Of a DNA stretch of 40,982 nucleotides, positions 26,204-35,751 are shown piece after piece; the first letter of the stretch is position 1, and each line of letters opens with the position of its first letter. Position numbers and translations under genes: made by a program. Source of the stretch: Saprospiraceae bacterium (lineage in GTDB: Bacteria; Bacteroidota; Bacteroidia; Chitinophagales; Saprospiraceae); NCBI GenBank assembly GCA_020631135.1, contig JAHDHU010000021.1:1-40982 (forward strand), read 5' to 3'. The notes beneath the pieces are model-generated. The model saw nothing but the letters and a program-made list of their open reading frames with translations, made no database searches and was not told the DNA's origin.

Positions 26204-27451
26204 ATGAGATTTTATGTTTTTTTAGGTTTCTTGCTCATGCTTTGCTGCGCTTGTTCACGTACGAATAAAATAGCAAGTTTTTCATTACCAGATCAGGTGC
26301 GTTTACAAATAGAATCAGATCTCAAATTTTTAGCGGATGACAAATTAGAAGGGCGATTAGTGGGTACTGACGGTGAACTTATGGCAGCCGATTATTGTGT
26401 AAATCGGTTTAAAAGCATCGGTTTGTCAGAAATGCAAGATTTTCCTGGATATAAACAAAACTTTACACTAACTAAAAAGCCCAATCCACATTCTTTAACT
26501 CCTACCGGTGATTTTGTCACACAAAATGTCGTAGGCTGGATTGACAATAATACTTCTAACTATGTCATCATTGGAGCACATTATGACCACCTCGGATACG
26601 GTCATTATGGCACACTATGGGATGGAGAACCGGAGATTCACAATGGCGCAGATGACAATGCCAGTGGAACCTCAGCTGTATTTGCATTGGCGCAAGCCTT
26701 ATCCCAAGAAAATGCTCCAAAAAACAACAATTATGTTTTTATGCTTTTTGCTGGAGAAGAAATGGGATTATGGGGTTCTAACTATTATGTGAAAAATCCG
26801 AATATAAATTTAGAGAAGGTCAATTACATGATTAATCTAGATATGGTAGGTCGATTAAAAAAAGATAGAAGTTTAGCAGTTAATGGAACGGGTACTTCAC
26901 CTGTTTGGAATAAGGTATTGGATAAGAATAACAGTCAAAAATTTAAATTGATCAAATCAGAATCTGGGGTTGGACCTTCTGATCACACTTCTTTCTACAA
27001 TATGGATATACCTGTCCTTCATTTTTTTACTGGACAACATTCGGATTACCACAAACCGAGTGATGATGCTGACAAAGTTAATTATGAAGGTATTCATGAT
27101 ATCAGTGAGTATATCGTTAATATTATCCATGCGCTAGACGCGAAAGGAAAAATTGCGTTCCAAAAAACAAAAGACGAGTCTACTGATGTCCCAGATTTTA
27201 AAGTTACGCTGGGTGTAATGCCTGATTATCTTTTTGATGGACGAGGAATGCGAATTGATGGGGTAAAAGAGGGTCGTCCTGCCTTCAAAGCTGATATGAA
27301 AAAAGGTGATATCGTAATACAAATGGGAGAATTTAAAGTGATAGACATGATGTCTTATATGTCAGCGTTAAGTGAGATTGAACCAGGAAGCACACAAATT
27401 GTAAAAATTATCCGAGAAGGTAAAACAATTGAAAAATCTGTGAAATTCTGA
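26204..27451 (+). CDS. M28-family zinc aminopeptidase lipoprotein with C-terminal PDZ domain
   Basis: This 415-residue protein has a lipoprotein-type signal (LLMLCCAC) and the two-zinc ligands of peptidase family M28: GAHYDHLGYG (His, near 126), NGADDNASG (Asp), FAGEEMGLWG (catalytic Glu and Glu ligand), NLDMVGRL (Asp) and SDYHKPSDD (His). The last 85 residues (VMPDYLFDGRGMRIDGV ... GRPAFKADMKKGDIVIQM) form a PDZ domain that may hold substrates or partners. It probably trims peptides in the periplasm. It is divergent from the propeller lipoprotein, a neighbour that could share its substrate. Its stop is one base from the stop of the opposing FG-GAP gene. Confidence 0.93.
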   Translation: MRFYVFLGFLLMLCCACSRTNKIASFSLPDQVRLQIESDLKFLADDKLEGRLVGTDGELMAADYCVNRFKSIGLSEMQDFPGYKQNFTLTKKPNPHSLTPTGDFVTQNVVGWIDNNTSNYVIIGAHYDHLGYGHYGTLWDGEPEIHNGADDNASGTSAVFALAQALSQENAPKNNNYVFMLFAGEEMGLWGSNYYVKNPNINLEKVNYMINLDMVGRLKKDRSLAVNGTGTSPVWNKVLDKNNSQKFKLIKSESGVGPSDHTSFYNMDIPVLHFFTGQHSDYHKPSDDADKVNYEGIHDISEYIVNIIHALDAKGKIAFQKTKDESTDVPDFKVTLGVMPDYLFDGRGMRIDGVKEGRPAFKADMKKGDIVIQMGEFKVIDMMSYMSALSEIEPGSTQIVKIIREGKTIEKSVKF

Positions 27452-27452
27452 T

Positions 27453-30400
27453 CTAAGGTCGATAAGCAAAAATTCTCATTCTTCCATTATTGATACCTAG
27501 CAATAAAGCAGCGTTCTGATCTTCGGATACTCTAATCAGTTTTATATCTCTGATTTCTTCAGGGATAAATAATCCGGAATCTGTCATTTTTAAAAATGAT
27601 TGAAAAGTACCATCTCCAAGTCCCTTGAGATAAAGTCCTTTTCCTGCATCATAATTTGGGATCAGCTCAGAGGTATTATAGTTGTTTCCAGCCACGAAAA
27701 GATCTTCTATTCCATCTTTATCAAAGTCATGAATGGCAATTGCATTAATTGGAAAGAATTGAGCCTCTTGCGGAAGTGGCATCTTCACAAAATCTGAGTT
27801 CCTATTTAAAAACACACAACTGCGTCCCTCAAAAGCAACAAGCTCAATCGCGCCCTCAAGGTTTGATTGGTCTTTAATTTTCTCCGCTATATTAGGTAAT
27901 TCTTGTGAGAGGTACTCCATACCTAAAATGGGATCAATACCTGTTATTCTACTCTTTTTATGAAGAATTAAATCTTTGGTTGCATCTCCATCAAAATCAT
28001 GAGCTAAAAGGTATAATGGATTCTTTTTAGAAAAATGGAAAATATTATTCGTTCCAACATTCCCAGCGACAATATCATAATCACCGTCGTTATCTAAATC
28101 TGCTATTTCAATATTTTGCCACCAACCTTCTGATTTATTTGTACCTACGTGTTGATGTCGATGAAATTTCCCTTTATGATTTTTGAAGAAAGTCAAAGGC
28201 ATCCACTCTCCTACCATAGCAACATCCAAATCTCCATCTTCATCAAAATCAAACCATTCTTGATCCGTGATCATTCCTAGCTTATTTAAATCGGGAAAAA
28301 CAATATGACTGATATCTCGGAATTTTCCATTTCGATTTTCCAATAAATAACTTTTGGGAGATTGAGGGTAAAGTTTTGGGACAGTTCTACCACAAACCAT
28401 TAAATCCATATCTCCATCACCATCAAAATCTACGGCTTTAACGCTCGAGGTGCTTTGATCAATTTTCGGCAAAGCATCATTTGATTTGAAGAAATTTCCA
28501 AATCCATTGTTTATATATAAGCGATCTTGAAATAATTTATCATTTGCAATGTCTGCTCCTCCACCACTGCAAATGTAAAGATCCAAGTCTCCATCATTGT
28601 CAGCATCAAAAAAAGTACTGCCTAAATCTTCTGATTCTGTATCTAAATCAAAATCAACAATCACTACTCCTTCAAATTGCCCATTGGGTTTTTGAAAATA
28701 AAGCATTCCGTTTTGACCTTTTGCTCCACCCACAAAGAAGTCTGTAAAGCTATCAGAGTTTACGTCCGCAGTAGAAATAAATGGTCCCAAGGTAGATTGC
28801 TTATGTGGCAACAAGGGCTGAAAATTAAAATCATCAAAATCATTTTCTTTATGCAAAAACCTAGCTTGTCTTTGAAAAACACTTAGATCTACAAAAAGTG
28901 GACTGCTTTTATTCTCTTCATCTGTATCAAAACGTATTTTATTAACATCTATATAGAGCGTTCTATTTATTTTCGGCTTTTTGATTATTGATTGCTGCCC
29001 ATCATTCCACTCAATGAGTATTTTATCTACTTCTTTATATTTCCCCAAACCGAAATGTAAAACAGGCTCAACTGCAGATTGGAATCCTCTTGAGATATAC
29101 AATTCATTCGTATAAATCTGTGATGCTACAAAAACCTTGAGCTTGGCATTTATATTTCTTTGTAAATGCTTAGAATCTTTAAGTACTACTCGGATGAAGT
29201 TGTTGTTATTTTGATCTGATCTATTCTCATAGATAAATGCTTCTTGATCTATGTTATTGACAACCAAATCTAAATCTCCGTCATTATCTAAATCCGCATA
29301 GGCGGCTCCACTGCTGTACGAGCGATGATTGAGTCCCCAATTTTTCGCAACATCAGTAAAGTCAAATCCTCCATTGTTTTTAAAACAAGCATTGGCTCTG
29401 GGTTTAGACTGACTCGAATCTAACAACTCCGACCATTGTTTCTCAATGGCAACAGAATCCATGGATGTAGATTTTTTAAATAATTCTTTTTTTAAAACTG
29501 AGAATTGCTGGTTACGTTTCTTACCATTGGAAATAAAATAATCAGTCCATCCATCATTGTCAAAATCTGCAAAAAGATTGGCAAATCCACTTCCTTCATG
29601 ATTGGCATTGATAGTTTTTCCAACCTCACTAAATATTCCACGTCCAATATTTAGTTGAATTATATTTTCTGCATACTGAGGGATTGAACCTACATTTTTA
29701 GTTTGAGTCAAAAACCGAATCGAATCTTCAGAAGAAGATGCATATCTCTTTAGATTGGCATCTTTTCCATAGTGTTCTAAGACAGCAAAATCCAGGAGAC
29801 CATCATTATTTATATCGCTGGCATCCGCACCCTTAGAATGAAGACTCTGATGCCCCAATCTCGTATTTGCTTTATCTTGAAATATTCCGTTTCCACCATT
29901 AATGAACATGAAGTCAGGAATAAAATAATCATTGGCAACATAAATATCTGTTGTTCCATCATTATTTAAATCAGCGGTGATTATTCCGGTTCCAAAACTC
30001 GGTTTAAGGATACCAGCTTGTTGACTGACGTCAGTAAATGTTCCATTTCCTTGATTGCGATAGAGTGTATTACATTGTAGTTTAAATTCAGCCGGAGACA
30101 GTTTTAAAATTTTTTCTTGAAACTCTGATTCAGAATCGGCACCAAAAATCCAAGAGTGATTCATGACAAAAAGATCAAGATCGCCATCCTTATCATAATC
30201 CAAAAAAGAAGCCTGAGTTGATTTTGCTTTGCAATCGATACCATATTGTTCAGCTTTTTCAACGAAAGTGTTATTAGCTAGATTAATAAACAATTGATTG
30301 GCTTGTGACTCAATGTCAAAATCGGGACTGGAGTTTGAGACATAAAGGTCTAACCAACCATCGTTATTGATGTCAACGACCGTTGCTCCCGTAGACCATC

Positions 30401-30782
30401 TAGAAGTTTCCATCCCAGATGAGCGAGTAATATCTTCAAACGTAAAATTGCCTTTATTTAAATATAATCGATTGCTAACATCGTTTCCAGTAAAGAAAAG
30501 ATCTTGTAATCCATCATTATTGACATCGATAATCGCTACTCCGCCACCATTATGATTATAATCATTGAGATTCAAACATTTTTCAGTTGATTCGATTACT
30601 GCATTTTTAAAATCGATACCTGAATAAGAGGAAGGAATCAATCGAAATATTTTACCATTATCCTCATTCTGAGAAACAGAAGATCTAGGAACAGCAGTGC
30701 TTGATCCTTTCTTCGCCTTTTCATCTTGACAAGAGATTGACAAAAATATAAGACAAAGTAATAAAGTAAATCTATTTAACAT
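27453..30782 (-). CDS. FG-GAP/VCBS-repeat lipoprotein with ASPIC/UnbV domain (CRTAC1-like)
   Basis: This 1109-residue protein has a lipoprotein signal (LIFLSISC, Cys18) and many FG-GAP/VCBS calcium-binding blades of the D-x-D-N-D-G type (for example DVNNDGLQDLFF, DINNDGWLDLYV, DLNNDGTTDIYV, DLDNDGDLDLVV). They lie in two sets, at about 75-500 and 675-1090. An ASPIC/UnbV domain separates them at about 540-620 (INAKLKVFVAS ... HFGLGKYKEVDKILIEW). Such proteins are abundant in Saprospiria and related marine Bacteroidota and form beta-propellers on the cell surface. Their ligands are largely unknown. In many genomes they sit near SusC/SusD genes, but none is here. Confidence 0.9.
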   Translation of the reverse strand: MLNRFTLLLCLIFLSISCQDEKAKKGSSTAVPRSSVSQNEDNGKIFRLIPSSYSGIDFKNAVIESTEKCLNLNDYNHNGGGVAIIDVNNDGLQDLFFTGNDVSNRLYLNKGNFTFEDITRSSGMETSRWSTGATVVDINNDGWLDLYVSNSSPDFDIESQANQLFINLANNTFVEKAEQYGIDCKAKSTQASFLDYDKDGDLDLFVMNHSWIFGADSESEFQEKILKLSPAEFKLQCNTLYRNQGNGTFTDVSQQAGILKPSFGTGIITADLNNDGTTDIYVANDYFIPDFMFINGGNGIFQDKANTRLGHQSLHSKGADASDINNDGLLDFAVLEHYGKDANLKRYASSSEDSIRFLTQTKNVGSIPQYAENIIQLNIGRGIFSEVGKTINANHEGSGFANLFADFDNDGWTDYFISNGKKRNQQFSVLKKELFKKSTSMDSVAIEKQWSELLDSSQSKPRANACFKNNGGFDFTDVAKNWGLNHRSYSSGAAYADLDNDGDLDLVVNNIDQEAFIYENRSDQNNNNFIRVVLKDSKHLQRNINAKLKVFVASQIYTNELYISRGFQSAVEPVLHFGLGKYKEVDKILIEWNDGQQSIIKKPKINRTLYIDVNKIRFDTDEENKSSPLFVDLSVFQRQARFLHKENDFDDFNFQPLLPHKQSTLGPFISTADVNSDSFTDFFVGGAKGQNGMLYFQKPNGQFEGVVIVDFDLDTESEDLGSTFFDADNDGDLDLYICSGGGADIANDKLFQDRLYINNGFGNFFKSNDALPKIDQSTSSVKAVDFDGDGDMDLMVCGRTVPKLYPQSPKSYLLENRNGKFRDISHIVFPDLNKLGMITDQEWFDFDEDGDLDVAMVGEWMPLTFFKNHKGKFHRHQHVGTNKSEGWWQNIEIADLDNDGDYDIVAGNVGTNNIFHFSKKNPLYLLAHDFDGDATKDLILHKKSRITGIDPILGMEYLSQELPNIAEKIKDQSNLEGAIELVAFEGRSCVFLNRNSDFVKMPLPQEAQFFPINAIAIHDFDKDGIEDLFVAGNNYNTSELIPNYDAGKGLYLKGLGDGTFQSFLKMTDSGLFIPEEIRDIKLIRVSEDQNAALLLGINNGRMRIFAYRP

Positions 30783-30810
30783 TTATTAGGACTTGGAGAT
30801 AATAAGAGGT

Positions 30811-30818
30811 CAAAAATA
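30811..30818 (-). promoter_or_regulatory. Candidate -7 box (TATTTTTG) for the FG-GAP lipoprotein gene
   Basis: On the minus strand TATTTTTG fits TAnnTTTG, 28 bases upstream of the ATG at 30782. It lies in an 88-base divergent gap; no clear -33 element is visible. Confidence 0.35.
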
Positions 30819-30870
30819 ATGGAAAACCAGTCTTTAGTTTATTTTTAAAAGACAATTGAATTAAGATCCA

Positions 30871-32157
30871 ATGAGAATTCTAAAGCAAACTTTAATCTGT
30901 ACTTTGATAATAATGAGTTTTTTTATTGACAAGGCTTATTGTCAGTTAGATTCATATGATCTTACCAGTTACCTCCAACCTGATTTGCGCCGATTGGTCG
31001 TTGGGACGCAATTTAGACTAAATGGGTATGGCCAATATTTACCAACTGGTTTTGCGAGTCCTGATCAACTAGAATTATTCGTATCTGGAAACGTGGATTA
31101 TCAATTGACAAAAATTGATCGATCTAAGCAGCTATCGATCGAGCACAATCTCGATTTATGGTTGACTGATGATTTAGAGCTCGACAATGACCTTTACTAC
31201 AGTCTTACACAATCATCAAATATCGAACTGAGGAAATACAAGGACAAAAAAAAATTTAACCTAATAGAACCAAGTTGGACTATTAGGTATTCTGAAGATC
31301 GAAGCAGTTCGTTTTTCGCAGATAATTACTTAATGTTTTTTAAAACTTCTTTACGTAAAGGAATTGGAAGATTAGAAAATGTAACGGATGCTTGGAGTGC
31401 TATCGAAATTTTAAAATCTCTTCGTCAAAACGAGTTACTCAAATCAGAACTAAATCATACGCAAATTAGTGAGTTTGGTCAGTTTATCGCAGAAATAAAA
31501 AATGCGCGAGTTTTAGATTTTCGAAATAAAGATATTTACGAACTTAGCAACATTGCCCAATATATACAGGACAACGGTTGGTCCGATGAGTCAGTCAAAT
31601 TTTTTGCTACCCTTTATGATACTTGGAGATATGAAGCATTCGCTCAACGGCAATCGGGTAGAACTTTTAGTTTAGGTGTTAGACCGCAAGTCTATGTTGA
31701 TCCAGATCCTTTTGGAGCAGAGGCGCTAAATTATTTTTTCGAAGCCGTAGTCGAAAATCGAAAACCAATTTCTCAAAACTGGCAATTCGACCAAACTCTA
31801 TTGGTTGCGATCGGTTCTGGAACATATAGTGATGGAATCTTAAGAGTGGACTTGATTAGAAGAATTCGCAATACTGTAGCGACCGAAGTTTATGCAGATG
31901 TTAGTTTATCTAATTATTTAAATGCAAGGACTTATTTTGAAATGACACTTTCCTTAGATAGATACCGAGATTTAGACAATAAAAATTTTGACCTTACCAC
32001 TGCTTTCGAAACGAGATTCGCAAGATGGTTTTCGCCATTTTTGAATTTAGATTCAAGAATTCGAATCAGTTATCAAAATTCACAAAATGTACCAACTTTT
32101 AACAACCGTTATATTCGAACAAATTTCTGGTTGACTCTAAATTATTTTTGGAGATAA
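30871..32157 (+). CDS. Unknown exported protein, probable outer-membrane beta-barrel
   Basis: I do not recognise the family. The 428-residue product has a signal peptide (LIIMSFFIDKAYC before QLDSYD). Long alternating amphipathic strands follow in both halves, and the protein ends in the aromatic sequence WLTLNYFWR. A terminal aromatic strand is a hallmark of outer-membrane barrels. A mostly helical segment (about 170-260, rich in Glu, Leu and Asn) interrupts the strands. It could be a porin-like or assembly protein. It is divergent from the FG-GAP lipoprotein gene across 88 bases. Its stop abuts the priA stop with no base between, so the two genes are tail-to-tail. Confidence 0.7.
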   Translation: MRILKQTLICTLIIMSFFIDKAYCQLDSYDLTSYLQPDLRRLVVGTQFRLNGYGQYLPTGFASPDQLELFVSGNVDYQLTKIDRSKQLSIEHNLDLWLTDDLELDNDLYYSLTQSSNIELRKYKDKKKFNLIEPSWTIRYSEDRSSSFFADNYLMFFKTSLRKGIGRLENVTDAWSAIEILKSLRQNELLKSELNHTQISEFGQFIAEIKNARVLDFRNKDIYELSNIAQYIQDNGWSDESVKFFATLYDTWRYEAFAQRQSGRTFSLGVRPQVYVDPDPFGAEALNYFFEAVVENRKPISQNWQFDQTLLVAIGSGTYSDGILRVDLIRRIRNTVATEVYADVSLSNYLNARTYFEMTLSLDRYRDLDNKNFDLTTAFETRFARWFSPFLNLDSRIRISYQNSQNVPTFNNRYIRTNFWLTLNYFWR

Positions 32158-34572
32158 TCAATAAGGATCGACATCAATATTTACCCTAACTGATTTGATT
32201 CCAGGAGCATTTTTTGCATTGTCCCGCACATCCAAAAGATAATTTTTCACTTTAGTGATCACCTTAGGATCCTTTTCAATTTTTATTAAAATTTTCTGAA
32301 GGTATAAGCCTCTTAATCTAGCCACGCCTGGTTGAGAAGGACCTATGATTCTATTTCCCAATTTAGCAGCCAACATTTTTTTAAAATAATGGGCTGCATT
32401 CAAAACAGTTTTTGGGTCTTTATGCTTCAACGTAATATCAATCAGTCTATAAAATGGAGGATAGATAAACTTCTTTCGTTCATTTGTTTCACGAATGTAA
32501 AACCGATCGAAATTACCATCAATCGTTTCCATAATAACTGGATGCGTAGGCTGAAAAGTCTGAATGATAACTTTACCTTGTTTGTGTTTTCTGCCAGCTC
32601 TTCCACTGACTTGAGTGAAAAGTTGAAATGCCCTTTCCCCTGATCGAAAATCCGGAAATTGCAAGGACATATCAGCATTTAAAATACCTACCAATCCTAA
32701 ATTATCAAAATCCAATCCCTTAGTAATCATTTGAGTTCCGACTAAAACATTGACTTTACCATTGGCAAAATTACTGATGATGTTTTCATATGAAGATCGA
32801 GATTTAGTCGTATCAAAATCCATTCTGGCGATTCGTGCTTCTGGAAACATCTCGCGCAAATCCAATTCGATCTTTTCGGTTCCCGTTCCTTTTTGTTTTG
32901 GATTCGGTGAGCCACAGGCCGGACAGCTATTGATCATTTTTTTTCTTAAGCCACAATAATGACATCGAAGCTCATCAAAATATTTATGTACAGTCAAGCT
33001 AATATCACAATTGGTGCATTCAGAATGCCAACCACAAACTTCACAAGACAAAGTGGGTGCATAGCCTCGTCGGTTTTGAAAAATCATGACTTGTTCTCCA
33101 AGTTCCAAGGTGGCTTTGATTGCATCTCGTAGCTCCAAAGAAAATCCTAATTTGATTTTATTTTTTTTGTACTGTTGTTTTAAATCAATCAATTGAATTT
33201 CAGGCAATGCTAAATCTCCAAATCTTTCCTGCATTTGAACCATTTCATACTTTCCATTTTTCACATTCGTGAATGATTCAAGGGAAGGTGTCGCAGTACC
33301 CAATACGACTTTGGACTGATATAATTTGGCCATGACCACAGCAACGTCTCGACCTTGATATCTTGGGCTAGGATCTTTCTGTTTATATGATGGATCATGT
33401 TCTTCATCGATAATGACTAATCCCAAATTTGTGAAAGGCAAAAACATACTTGATCTGGCACCAACGATTATGGGTTTCTCATTTTTTGCAGCTTTCCAAA
33501 GTTCAACTCGTTGAGCATTACCCATTTTGGAGTGGTATACACCAATATCGTTTCCGAAAACATTTTTCAATCTCTCAACTATTTGAGTAGTCAGTGCAAT
33601 TTCAGGTAGCAAATAAAGTACTTGCTTTCCTTTACTTAATTGCTCTTTTATCAATTCAATATACACTCTTGTTTTACCGCTGCCCGTTACCCCATACAAT
33701 AAAACGTTATCACAAGACTCAAACTTATCTTTAATCGAGACTAGTGCGTCTGCTTGATGATCAGAAAGTGGACTCAACTCATGGTTTTTAGTAGAATTTC
33801 CAGTTGACAAGCGAGAAACCTCTATACTATCTTGTACAATTATACCTTTTTTCTCCAGCGCATTTAAAACGGCACTATTTGAACTACTCAAAGAGTAAAT
33901 TTCAGTCTTTGGTATATCTGTCAATTTTTTGGACAGTTGATATATCGCTAAAATAGCTTTGGTCTGTTTCTCCGTTCTTTTTAATTGATCAAGAACATCA
34001 GTCAATAAATTTTTGTCCTCAATATATTTTTCGGCCAAACGAACAACACCGATTGTCTTTGGCTTATAGATTTGTTTTAGTTCTTCTTTTATGTAAGCGA
34101 CTTCCTTGTCAATCAACTTTCTGATTACAGGGTAAACAGTTTTCTTGTCCAAAATCGACCTTACTTCATCAATACTCAACTCATTCTGAATTCCAACTGC
34201 CTCTGCCACTAAATACTCCTCATCTGTAAGTTCAAATGCACTTAAATCTTGTTCTGAATTGATATAAATTTTGGTTTCTGAACTTAGTTTGAGACCTGAG
34301 GGCAAGGCAATATTCATTACCTCACCGATTGTACAACAATAATATTGGGAAATCCACTTCCACAGTTTGTATTGATGATGATCGATTATCGGCTCTTGAT
34401 CGATTACCGAAATAATTTTTCGTGGTTTATAATCTCCATCATGCGATGAATGTAACTCGATTACCAACGCAGAATAAAGTTTGTTTTTTAAAGGCACTTC
34501 TACTCTACACCCAAATTTTATGTCTCCTAAATGATCGGGGATTTCATAAGTATACTCTTTGGGAATAGCCAA
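32158..34572 (-). CDS. priA: Primosomal protein N' (replication restart helicase PriA)
   Basis: This helicase of at least 804 residues restarts stalled replication forks. It shows Walker A GVTGSGKT near 291, the DEEH box near 387 and eight zinc-binding Cys between about 505 and 555 (CEVCGWHSECTNC ... CHYCG ... CPACG). It also has GTGTEKIELDLREMFPEA, TQMITKGLDFD and QVSGRAGRKHKQGKVIIQT. The first ordinary start in frame is TTG at 34572, but it falls inside the conserved N-terminus. The frame upstream reads CILPL just before AIPKEYTYEIP, as PriA proteins do. The true start should lie further up, and a CTG at 34609-34611 would add 13 residues (MSATNKFARCILP). The only remaining in-frame alternatives are ATT and ATA codons. 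The frame is closed by a stop at 34633-34635. Confidence 0.95.
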   Translation of the reverse strand: MAIPKEYTYEIPDHLGDIKFGCRVEVPLKNKLYSALVIELHSSHDGDYKPRKIISVIDQEPIIDHHQYKLWKWISQYYCCTIGEVMNIALPSGLKLSSETKIYINSEQDLSAFELTDEEYLVAEAVGIQNELSIDEVRSILDKKTVYPVIRKLIDKEVAYIKEELKQIYKPKTIGVVRLAEKYIEDKNLLTDVLDQLKRTEKQTKAILAIYQLSKKLTDIPKTEIYSLSSSNSAVLNALEKKGIIVQDSIEVSRLSTGNSTKNHELSPLSDHQADALVSIKDKFESCDNVLLYGVTGSGKTRVYIELIKEQLSKGKQVLYLLPEIALTTQIVERLKNVFGNDIGVYHSKMGNAQRVELWKAAKNEKPIIVGARSSMFLPFTNLGLVIIDEEHDPSYKQKDPSPRYQGRDVAVVMAKLYQSKVVLGTATPSLESFTNVKNGKYEMVQMQERFGDLALPEIQLIDLKQQYKKNKIKLGFSLELRDAIKATLELGEQVMIFQNRRGYAPTLSCEVCGWHSECTNCDISLTVHKYFDELRCHYCGLRKKMINSCPACGSPNPKQKGTGTEKIELDLREMFPEARIARMDFDTTKSRSSYENIISNFANGKVNVLVGTQMITKGLDFDNLGLVGILNADMSLQFPDFRSGERAFQLFTQVSGRAGRKHKQGKVIIQTFQPTHPVIMETIDGNFDRFYIRETNERKKFIYPPFYRLIDITLKHKDPKTVLNAAHYFKKMLAAKLGNRIIGPSQPGVARLRGLYLQKILIKIEKDPKVITKVKNYLLDVRDNAKNAPGIKSVRVNIDVDPY

Positions 34573-34744
34573 AGGAAGTATACAGCGGGCAAATTTGTTA
34601 GTAGCGCTCAGTAAAATTGATTTTGAGTTAGTTTAATTATTAATAGAAAACATAATTAAATAGAAGGTAAAAATAAAAAGAAGGTTCAATGTTTTTGAGT
34701 GGTAAATATAATCTTGCATGATTTTGATCTCAAGCCTCTTGGCA

Positions 34745-35647
34745 TTAAAAAAATATTTCTTGAGCAAGTCTAAAGGTATTGCAATGAGCATCGATGATTA
34801 CCTTAATATCTTCGGAATATCCACCGCCCATACTAATTATGAGAGGGATCTTATTTAGTTTACAGAGCTCCATTACAAATAGATCTCTTTGCTTGAGACC
34901 TTCAACACTTAATGATAATCTTCCTAATTTATCTGATTGTAAAGGATCAACTCCTGCTAGATAAAATACAAAGTCTGGTTTTTCTTGCTTGATCAAATTT
35001 GGTAAAAGCTCGAAGAGATGCTTGAGGTAATCATTATCTTCCGTCCCATCTGCTAAGCCAACATCTAAATCGGATCTTTCCTTTCGAGTTGGATAATTTT
35101 TCGCCCCGTGCATGGAAAACGTAAAAACCCTTGGCTCATTTTTAAATAGATGTGCAGTACCATTGCCTTGATGAACATCTAAATCAACAATTAAAATTTT
35201 ATCGGATTCTTTTCGATGGAACATAAGATTTGCAGCAATGGCAAAATCATTATAAACGCAAAATCCTTCACCGTGATCCGCATAAGAATGATGGGTCCCA
35301 CCTGCAACGTTCATGGATATTCCAAACTCTTGAGCAAATTTGGTGCACATATAAGTGCCTTTAGAAATGTACTTTCCACGTTCTATGAGATTTTTAGTCA
35401 TCGGAAAACCAATCTTCCTAATTTCTTTTTGAGTGAGCAATTGGAGATCCAGTTTTTCTAAATATTCCAAAGTATGAGTTAGCAATAACTCTTCTTTGTT
35501 TAATTGATCAGGACTAAAAAAACTTTTATCCGAAATTGTGCCTTCATACATAAGTTGTTCGGGTATCAACTCATATTTTATCATCGGAAAACGATGACCT
35601 TCCGGCAAATCATATTTGTAAATTGGGGAATATGCGATTTTAAGCAA
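34745..35647 (-). CDS. Histone deacetylase-family (AcuC/HDAC-like) amidohydrolase
   Basis: This 300-residue zinc hydrolase has the class II HDAC-like layout: GGTHHSYADHGEGFCVYND near 116 (the paired His of the charge relay), VDLDVHQGNGTAH near 157 (metal-binding Asp and His), FSMHG, YLAGVDPLQSD near 230 (metal-binding Asp) and SMGGGYSEDI near 275. Bacterial members remove acetyl groups from acetyl-lysine, polyamines or small amides; the substrate is unknown. The neighbouring priA gene is 172 bases away on the same strand and is unlikely to be functionally linked. The gap between them holds the upstream part of the priA frame and little else. Confidence 0.92.
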   Translation of the reverse strand: MLKIAYSPIYKYDLPEGHRFPMIKYELIPEQLMYEGTISDKSFFSPDQLNKEELLLTHTLEYLEKLDLQLLTQKEIRKIGFPMTKNLIERGKYISKGTYMCTKFAQEFGISMNVAGGTHHSYADHGEGFCVYNDFAIAANLMFHRKESDKILIVDLDVHQGNGTAHLFKNEPRVFTFSMHGAKNYPTRKERSDLDVGLADGTEDNDYLKHLFELLPNLIKQEKPDFVFYLAGVDPLQSDKLGRLSLSVEGLKQRDLFVMELCKLNKIPLIISMGGGYSEDIKVIIDAHCNTFRLAQEIFF

Positions 35648-35690
35648 ACAATAAATTTAAATCGACAAAATACAAGTATAATGAAAGTAA

Positions 35691-35728
35691 TAAAAAAACT
35701 CTCCCATTAACTAATGTAATGAGAGAGT
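35691..35728 (-). terminator. Rho-independent terminator of the giant surface protein gene
   Basis: On the minus strand ACTCTCTCATTA pairs with TAATGGGAGAGT (35717-35728 with 35698-35709), with one G-T wobble and a 7-base loop, and seven T follow. It starts 23 bases after the gene's stop codon. Confidence 0.9.
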
Positions 35729-35751
35729 AATGATATGAAAGACTTTGTTAA

